Origin: Ectopseudomonas mendocina
Lineage (GTDB): Bacteria; Pseudomonadota; Gammaproteobacteria; Pseudomonadales; Pseudomonadaceae
DNA: 43,060 bases
Assembly (NCBI RefSeq): GCF_008041835.1
Contig: NZ_VRYE01000070.1
Span: 1 to 43,060, forward strand
Direction of reading: 5' to 3'
Positions 37,533 to 43,060 of the stretch are shown here, one piece after another (the first letter of the stretch is position 1; each line of letters begins with the position of its first letter). A program made the translations under genes and the position numbers. Under the pieces are notes generated by a model that made no database searches, was not told where the DNA came from, and saw nothing but the letters and a program-made list of their open reading frames with translations.

Positions 37533-37551
37533 GTTTTTGAGGATCATTATC
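37533..37551 (-). promoter_or_regulatory. Fur-box-like site upstream of the receptor remnant
   Basis: On the minus strand GATAATGAT is a perfect Fur half-site, followed by a degenerate second half (CCTCAAAAAC). Against the 19-base consensus I count 14 matches. It is correctly placed to have controlled the decayed receptor gene. Confidence 0.5.
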
Positions 37552-37593
37552 CTGTGATTTTTAACGCATGGCCGCTTGGGGGCATACTTTGCA

Positions 37594-39127
<1,534 letters not shown>

Positions 39128-39148
39128 TTCGCCGCACTTTTATGAATA

Positions 39149-39172
39149 ACGGGGCTGTTCGATCAGCCCCGT
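39149..39172 (+). other. Hairpin between guaB and guaA
   Basis: ACGGGGCTG (39149-39157) pairs with CAGCCCCGT (39164-39172) over a six-base loop. What follows (GTCATTTG) is a poor T-run, so partial termination or mRNA stabilisation is more likely than a full stop. Confidence 0.6.
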
Positions 39173-39202
39173 GTCATTTGTGAACACCTACGAGAGACGG
39201 CC

Positions 39203-40780
39203 ATGGCCCACGATATTCACGCCCACCGCATCCTCATTCTGGACTTCGGTTCCCAGTACACCCAGTTGATCGCCCGCCGCGTGCGTGAGATCGGCGTTTA
39301 TTGCGAACTGCACCCCTGGGACATGAGCGACGAGGACATCCGCGCCTTCGCCCCGCGCGGCATCATCCTCGCCGGTGGCCCGGAGTCGGTGCACGAAGCA
39401 GGCAGCCCGCGCGCCCCGCAAGCGGTGTTCGAACTGAATGTGCCGGTGCTGGGCATCTGCTACGGCATGCAGACCATGGCCGAGCAGCTTGGCGGCAAGG
39501 TGGAAGGTTCCGATCTGCGTGAATTCGGCTACGCCCGTGTCGACGTGGTCGGCAAGAGCCAACTGCTGGCCGGCATCGAAGACCATGTCGACGCCGACGG
39601 TGTGCTGGGCCTCGATGTATGGATGAGCCACGGCGACAAGGTCACCCGCCTGCCGGAAGGCTTCAGCATCCTGGCCAGCACGCCGAGCTGCCCGATCGCC
39701 GCCATGTGCGACGACACCCGCCATTACTACGGCGTGCAGTTCCACCCGGAAGTGACCCACACCAAGCAGGGCGGTCGCATCCTTTCGCGCTTCGTGCTGG
39801 AAATCGCTGGCTGCGAAGCCCTGTGGACGCCGGCCAACATCGTCGAAGACGCCATCGCCGCCGTGCGCGCTCAGGTTGGCGACGCCAACGTGTTGCTCGG
39901 CCTGTCCGGTGGTGTGGACTCCTCGGTGGTCGCAGCGCTGCTGCACAAGGCCATCGGCGATCAGCTGACCTGCGTGTTCGTCGACAACGGCCTGCTGCGC
40001 TTGCACGAAGGTGATCAGGTGATGGCCATGTTCGCCGAGAACATGGGCGTCAAGGTGATCCGCGCCAATGCCGAAGAGCAGTTTCTGTCCAACCTGGCCG
40101 GCGAAGCTGACCCGGAGAAAAAGCGCAAGATTATCGGTCGCACCTTCATCGACGTGTTCGATGCCGAGGCCAGCAAGCTGGATAACATCCAGTTCCTCGC
40201 CCAGGGCACCATCTATCCGGACGTGATCGAGTCGGCTGGCGCCAAGAGCGGCAAGGCCCACGTGATCAAGTCGCACCATAACGTGGGCGGCCTGCCGGAG
40301 GAGATGAACCTCAAGCTGGTCGAGCCACTGCGCGAACTGTTCAAGGACGAAGTGCGCAAGATCGGCCTGGAGCTGGGCCTGCCTTACGACATGGTCTACC
40401 GCCACCCGTTCCCGGGCCCGGGCCTGGGCGTGCGCATTCTCGGCGAAGTGAAAAAGGAATACGCCGACATCCTGCGCCGCGCCGACCATATCTTCATCGA
40501 AGAGCTGCGCAAGGCCGACTGGTACCACAAGACCAGCCAGGCGTTCGTGGTGTTCCAGCCGGTGAAATCGGTGGGCGTGGTCGGTGACGGTCGTCGCTAC
40601 GCCTGGGTTGTTGCCCTGCGCGCCGTGGAAACCGTCGACTTCATGACGGCTCGCTGGGCGCACCTGCCCTACGAGCTGCTGGAGACCGTCAGCGGTCGCA
40701 TCATCAACGAAATCGAAGGCATCTCCCGCGTCACCTACGACGTGTCGAGCAAGCCGCCAGCGACCATCGAGTGGGAGTGA
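39203..40780 (+). CDS. guaA: GMP synthase (glutamine-hydrolysing)
   Basis: Aminates XMP to GMP using glutamine and ATP. It has 525 residues. The class I glutamine amidotransferase domain (1-200) has nucleophile C86 in [12 protein letters not shown] and the HPE block [10 protein letters not shown]. The ATP pyrophosphatase domain has [16 protein letters not shown]. The dimerisation domain ends with [25 protein letters not shown] precedes the ATG. Its terminator is interrupted by element B. Confidence 0.97.
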   Translation: MAHDIHAHRILILDFGSQYTQLIARRVREIGVYCELHPWDMSDEDIRAFAPRGIILAGGPESVHEAGSPRAPQAVFELNVPVLGICYGMQTMAEQLGGKVEGSDLREFGYARVDVVGKSQLLAGIEDHVDADGVLGLDVWMSHGDKVTRLPEGFSILASTPSCPIAAMCDDTRHYYGVQFHPEVTHTKQGGRILSRFVLEIAGCEALWTPANIVEDAIAAVRAQVGDANVLLGLSGGVDSSVVAALLHKAIGDQLTCVFVDNGLLRLHEGDQVMAMFAENMGVKVIRANAEEQFLSNLAGEADPEKKRKIIGRTFIDVFDAEASKLDNIQFLAQGTIYPDVIESAGAKSGKAHVIKSHHNVGGLPEEMNLKLVEPLRELFKDEVRKIGLELGLPYDMVYRHPFPGPGLGVRILGEVKKEYADILRRADHIFIEELRKADWYHKTSQAFVVFQPVKSVGVVGDGRRYAWVVALRAVETVDFMTARWAHLPYELLETVSGRIINEIEGISRVTYDVSSKPPATIEWE

Positions 40781-40799
40781 TCCCCGGCGCTGTATGAAG

Positions 40800-40814
40800 A
40801 AACCGGCTTAGGCC
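40800..40814 (+). terminator. Left half of the interrupted guaA terminator
   Basis: AAACC followed by GGCTTAGGCC. With one core copy removed, it joins GGTTTTTTC at 40971 into a perfect-armed intrinsic terminator of 20 stem positions. Confidence 0.8.
40805..40814. repeat. Left copy of 10-base target duplication (GGCTTAGGCC)
   Basis: Identical copy at 40961-40970 across the 146-base element. It is the exact centre of the guaA terminator dyad. Confidence 0.85.
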
Positions 40815-40960
40815 CAATGCCGATCAGATAAGCTTGCCAAAGCGGTCTTTCGTAGGAGCCCCGCCCCGGGGCGAAGCTTTTCAATCGCGTATCGCCCTGG
40901 TTCGCGGCGGGGCGCCGCTCCTACCCATTTGCAGCTTCGACGCTTAACTGACAGACATTA
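40815..40960 (-). mobile_element. 146-base terminator-inserted element, copy B
   Basis: Inverted relative to copy A. The plus strand starts CAATGCCGATCAGATAAGC and ends GCTTAACTGACAGACATTA, imperfect terminal inverted repeats. Inside is a 73-base REP pair (40852-40924). The length equals copy A, and about 133 of 146 positions agree without gaps. The differences cluster between the left terminal repeat and the REP pair. It has no coding capacity. Confidence 0.8.
40852..40924. repeat. REPIN-like pair of inverted REP sequences inside element B
   Basis: GTAGGAGCCCCGCCCCGGGG at the left and GCGGGGCGCCGCTCCTAC at the right. Same length and arrangement as in element A. Confidence 0.8.
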
Positions 40961-40970
40961 GGCTTAGGCC
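40961..40970. repeat. Right copy of 10-base target duplication (GGCTTAGGCC)
   Basis: Identical to 40805-40814. It borders the element end directly. Confidence 0.85.
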
Positions 40971-40980
40971 GGTTTTTTCA
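40961..40980 (+). terminator. Right half of the interrupted guaA terminator
   Basis: GGCTTAGGCC (second duplication copy) followed by GGTTTTTTCA. The left half plus the element's inverted ends can pair with it, so termination may be kept. Confidence 0.75.
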
Positions 40981-41093
40981 TGCCTGCAGATCGGTGCTGC
41001 GGCAACCCGTCTCTGTTTGCGGACTCGTTTTTCAAGTGATGAAAATGAGAAGATACCGCAATTGAGTATGACTACAGATTGCCGAGGATGAAA

Positions 41094-42464
41094 ATGTCGT
41101 TTACCCGCAGACAAGTGCTCGCCGGCCTGGCTGGCCTCGGTGTTGCCGGCCTGGGCGCCGGTGGCGTGCGTTACTGGCTGGGGCGCCCGGAGAATGTGGC
41201 GACTCACGACTATGAGCTGATCGCCGCGCCGCTTGATCTGGAGCTGGTGCCGGGGCAGGTGACGCCGGCCTGGGCTTATGGCGGGCAGGCGCCGGGTGTC
41301 GAATTGCGCTGTCGTCAGGGCGAGCGTCTGCGGGTGCGCTTCATCAATAAACTGGATGTGCAGAGCACCATTCACTGGCATGGCATTCGTCTGCCGCTGG
41401 AAATGGACGGTGTGCCTTACGTTTCCCAGGCGCCGGTGTTGCCGGGCGAGTATTTTGACTATGACTTCATCTGCCACGATGCCGGCAGCTTCTGGTATCA
41501 CCCGCATACCACCAGTGCCGAGCAGTTGGGGCGCGGCCTGGTCGGGCCGTTGATCGTCGAGGAGCGTGAGCCGAGCGGCTTTGGCCATGAACGTACGCTG
41601 AGCCTGAAGACCTGGCATATCGACGAGCGGGGCGCTTTCACCGAGTTTCTGGTGCCGCGCCAGGCCGCGCGCGAGGGTACGCGTGGGCGCTTGACTACCA
41701 TCAACGGTGAACCCAATCCGACTCTCGACTTGCCGGCAGGACAGGTGGTGCGTCTGCGTCTGATCAATGTCGACAATACCGTGACCTATCGGCTCAATTT
41801 GCCGGGTGGAGAGGCGCGCATCTATGCGCTGGACGGTAATCCGGTGCAGCCGCGCCCGTTGGGCAAGGAATACTGGCTGGGGCCGGGCATGCGCGTCGAT
41901 CTGGCGCTGAGGGTGCCGGCAGCCGGTGAAGTGTTGTCGCTGCGCAATGGGCCACTGCGTCTGGCGACGCTCAAGGGTGTAGCCACTGGCGAAACGACGG
42001 GAAGCTGGCCGCCGCCCCTGCCGGCCAACCCGATTGCCGAGCCGGATCTGGCGTGCGCCGAAACGCTGCGTTTCAACTTCGAGTGGGCGGCGATGTTGTC
42101 CGGTAACGTCGAGCGTGGCGGCAGTTACAAGTATTGGCAGATCAATGGCCAGGCCTGGGATATCAATGACAAAACCTGTGCCGAGCGCCCGATTGCCACG
42201 CTGAAGAAGGATGGCCACTACATCTTCGTGCTGCGCAACATGGCGCAGTACCAGCACCCGATTCACCTGCACGGCATGACCTTCAAGGTGCTGAGCTCGG
42301 ACCGACGCAAAATCATTCCCTACTTCACCGACACCTACCTGTTGGGCAAGAACGAGACGGCGCGCATCGCCTTCGTTGCTGATAATCCCGGTGTGTGGAT
42401 GTTCCACTGCCACGTTATCGACCATATGGAAACGGGGCTGATGGCGGCCATCGAAGTGGTGTAG
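41094..42464 (+). CDS. Multicopper oxidase (CumA/PA3768-like), Tat-exported
   Basis: It has 456 residues. The N-terminus MSFTRRQVLAGLAGLGVAGL is a twin-arginine signal. Copper ligands are in TIHWHGIRLPLEMDG (H94, H96), SFWYHPHTTSAEQ (H136, H138), HPIHLHGMTF and MFHCHVIDHMETGLM, the last with the type-1 Cys, His and Met. All four copper sites look intact. Relatives in P. putida (CumA) were linked to Mn(II) oxidation, and others to copper tolerance; which applies is unknown. The ATG at 41094 is 6 bases after GAGG, whereas the ATG at 41088 directly abuts it. tadA follows. Confidence 0.92.
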   Translation: MSFTRRQVLAGLAGLGVAGLGAGGVRYWLGRPENVATHDYELIAAPLDLELVPGQVTPAWAYGGQAPGVELRCRQGERLRVRFINKLDVQSTIHWHGIRLPLEMDGVPYVSQAPVLPGEYFDYDFICHDAGSFWYHPHTTSAEQLGRGLVGPLIVEEREPSGFGHERTLSLKTWHIDERGAFTEFLVPRQAAREGTRGRLTTINGEPNPTLDLPAGQVVRLRLINVDNTVTYRLNLPGGEARIYALDGNPVQPRPLGKEYWLGPGMRVDLALRVPAAGEVLSLRNGPLRLATLKGVATGETTGSWPPPLPANPIAEPDLACAETLRFNFEWAAMLSGNVERGGSYKYWQINGQAWDINDKTCAERPIATLKKDGHYIFVLRNMAQYQHPIHLHGMTFKVLSSDRRKIIPYFTDTYLLGKNETARIAFVADNPGVWMFHCHVIDHMETGLMAAIEVV

Positions 42465-42504
42465 GGTAGGCGCCGTTTTTCGCCGGCCCCTATGGATTGT
42501 TGCA

Positions 42505-42981
42505 ATGAAACGACCGCAGATCATCGACCGCTCGCGTGACGAGCACTTCATGCGCCTGGCGCTGGCGCAGGCGCATCTGGGGGCTGAGCAGGGCGAGGTG
42601 CCGGTCGGTGCCGTGCTGGTGCAGGGCGGTGAGGTGGTGGGGCAGGGGTTCAACTGCCCGATTTTGCGTCACGACCCCAGCGCCCATGCCGAGATGGTGG
42701 CGATCCGTGCGGCGGCGCAAAGCGTGCAGAACTATCGACTGCCCGGCAGCACCCTGTACGTCACCCTGGAACCCTGCAGCATGTGCGCAGGTTTGATCGT
42801 GCATGCGCGGATCGCCCGCGTGGTGTTCGCCGCCAGCGAGCCGCGTGCGGGGGTGGCGATCAGTCAGGGGCAGTTCTTCGATCAGGCTTTTCTCAACCAC
42901 CGCGTGCAGGTGGAAGGGGGCTTGCTGGCCGAAGAGAGCGGGGCGCTGTTGAAAGCGTTCTTCAAGGCTCGGCGCGCCTGA
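42505..42981 (+). CDS. tadA: tRNA-specific adenosine deaminase TadA
   Basis: Converts A34 to inosine in tRNA-Arg(ACG). It has 158 residues. The zinc-deaminase motif HAE at 61-63 and PCSMC at 90-94 give the three zinc ligands and the catalytic Glu. Further blocks are VPVGAVLV and FFKARR at the C-terminus. It starts 40 bases after the oxidase stop. The deaminase family is certain, and the TadA subgroup is clear from ARIARVVFAASEPRAG. Confidence 0.95.
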   Translation: MKRPQIIDRSRDEHFMRLALAQAHLGAEQGEVPVGAVLVQGGEVVGQGFNCPILRHDPSAHAEMVAIRAAAQSVQNYRLPGSTLYVTLEPCSMCAGLIVHARIARVVFAASEPRAGVAISQGQFFDQAFLNHRVQVEGGLLAEESGALLKAFFKARRA

Positions 42982-42990
42982 GTGACGTGC

Positions 42991-43030
42991 CCCAATGAGA
43001 GGGACCCCTCCCTCCTACGGCGCCATTGGG
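42991..43030. repeat. Inverted repeat after tadA
   Basis: CCCAATG (42991-42997) and CATTGGG (43024-43030) flank 26 bases containing CCTCCTACGGCG, which partly recalls a REP end. No T-run follows within the window. It may be the start of another interspersed repeat or a weak hairpin. Confidence 0.4.
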
Positions 43031-43060
43031 CCAGACCGCAGGTTACCAAAAAAAACAGAC

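Overview
The window is a conserved core-genome stretch of a high-GC gammaproteobacterium, almost certainly a Pseudomonas. The gene order (tRNA-Leu, queA, tgt, yajC, secD, secF, suhB, trmJ, cysE, the isc cluster, ndk, rlmN, pilF, rodZ, ispG, hisS, yfgM, bamB, der, then leuA, xseA, guaB, guaA, a CumA-type multicopper oxidase and tadA) is, from memory, the order of the PA3824-PA3767 part of P. aeruginosa. The proteins match Pseudomonas versions in length and key residues. Some accessory genes differ, so a species outside P. aeruginosa is likely; I cannot name it.

Layout. 1-270: truncated end of an IS1182-type insertion sequence. 271-604: no gene; a small cluster of 12-base repeats beside a tRNA-Leu(CAA) with its own promoter and terminator (600-797, minus). 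950-1733: broken solute-binding-protein gene. 1769-7179: queuosine tRNA modification (queA, tgt) followed by the Sec translocon accessory genes yajC, secD and secF. 7297-8866: a glycine-zipper envelope protein convergent with suhB. 9012-10569: trmJ and cysE. 10707-16303: the complete isc iron-sulfur cluster operon behind a promoter that overlaps an IscR type-1 site. 16405-24046: ndk, rlmN, pilF, rodZ, ispG, hisS, yfgM and bamB. 24186-28265: der, an aminotransferase with an omega-amidase partner, and a small membrane protein. 28452-34907 (minus): leuA, a glutathione transferase-like gene, an MscS/YbdG-type channel, an M23 peptidase and xseA. 34935-36978: a LysR regulator divergent from a PACE-family transporter, then a zinc-ribbon protein. 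37041-37551: remnant of an outer-membrane receptor with a Fur-box-like site. 37658-42981: guaB, guaA, multicopper oxidase and tadA.

How the genes work together. Most are housekeeping modules. QueA and Tgt make queuosine in tRNA. YajC-SecD-SecF assist protein export. CysE supplies the cysteine precursor next to the Isc machinery, whose IscS takes sulfur from cysteine and whose product clusters are needed by nearby RlmN and IspG. BamB and the YfgM-like protein serve envelope assembly. GuaB and GuaA make GMP. The aminotransferase and omega-amidase probably form a glutamine-transaminase salvage pair.

The most striking non-genic signal is a pair of 146-base elements (7872-8017 and 40815-40960) in opposite orientation. 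They have imperfect terminal inverted repeats and carry a two-REP palindrome inside. Each lies exactly in the dyad centre of an intrinsic terminator and is flanked by a 10-base duplication of that terminator's core. This looks like a non-autonomous transposable element that targets terminator palindromes and rebuilds them with its own inverted ends.
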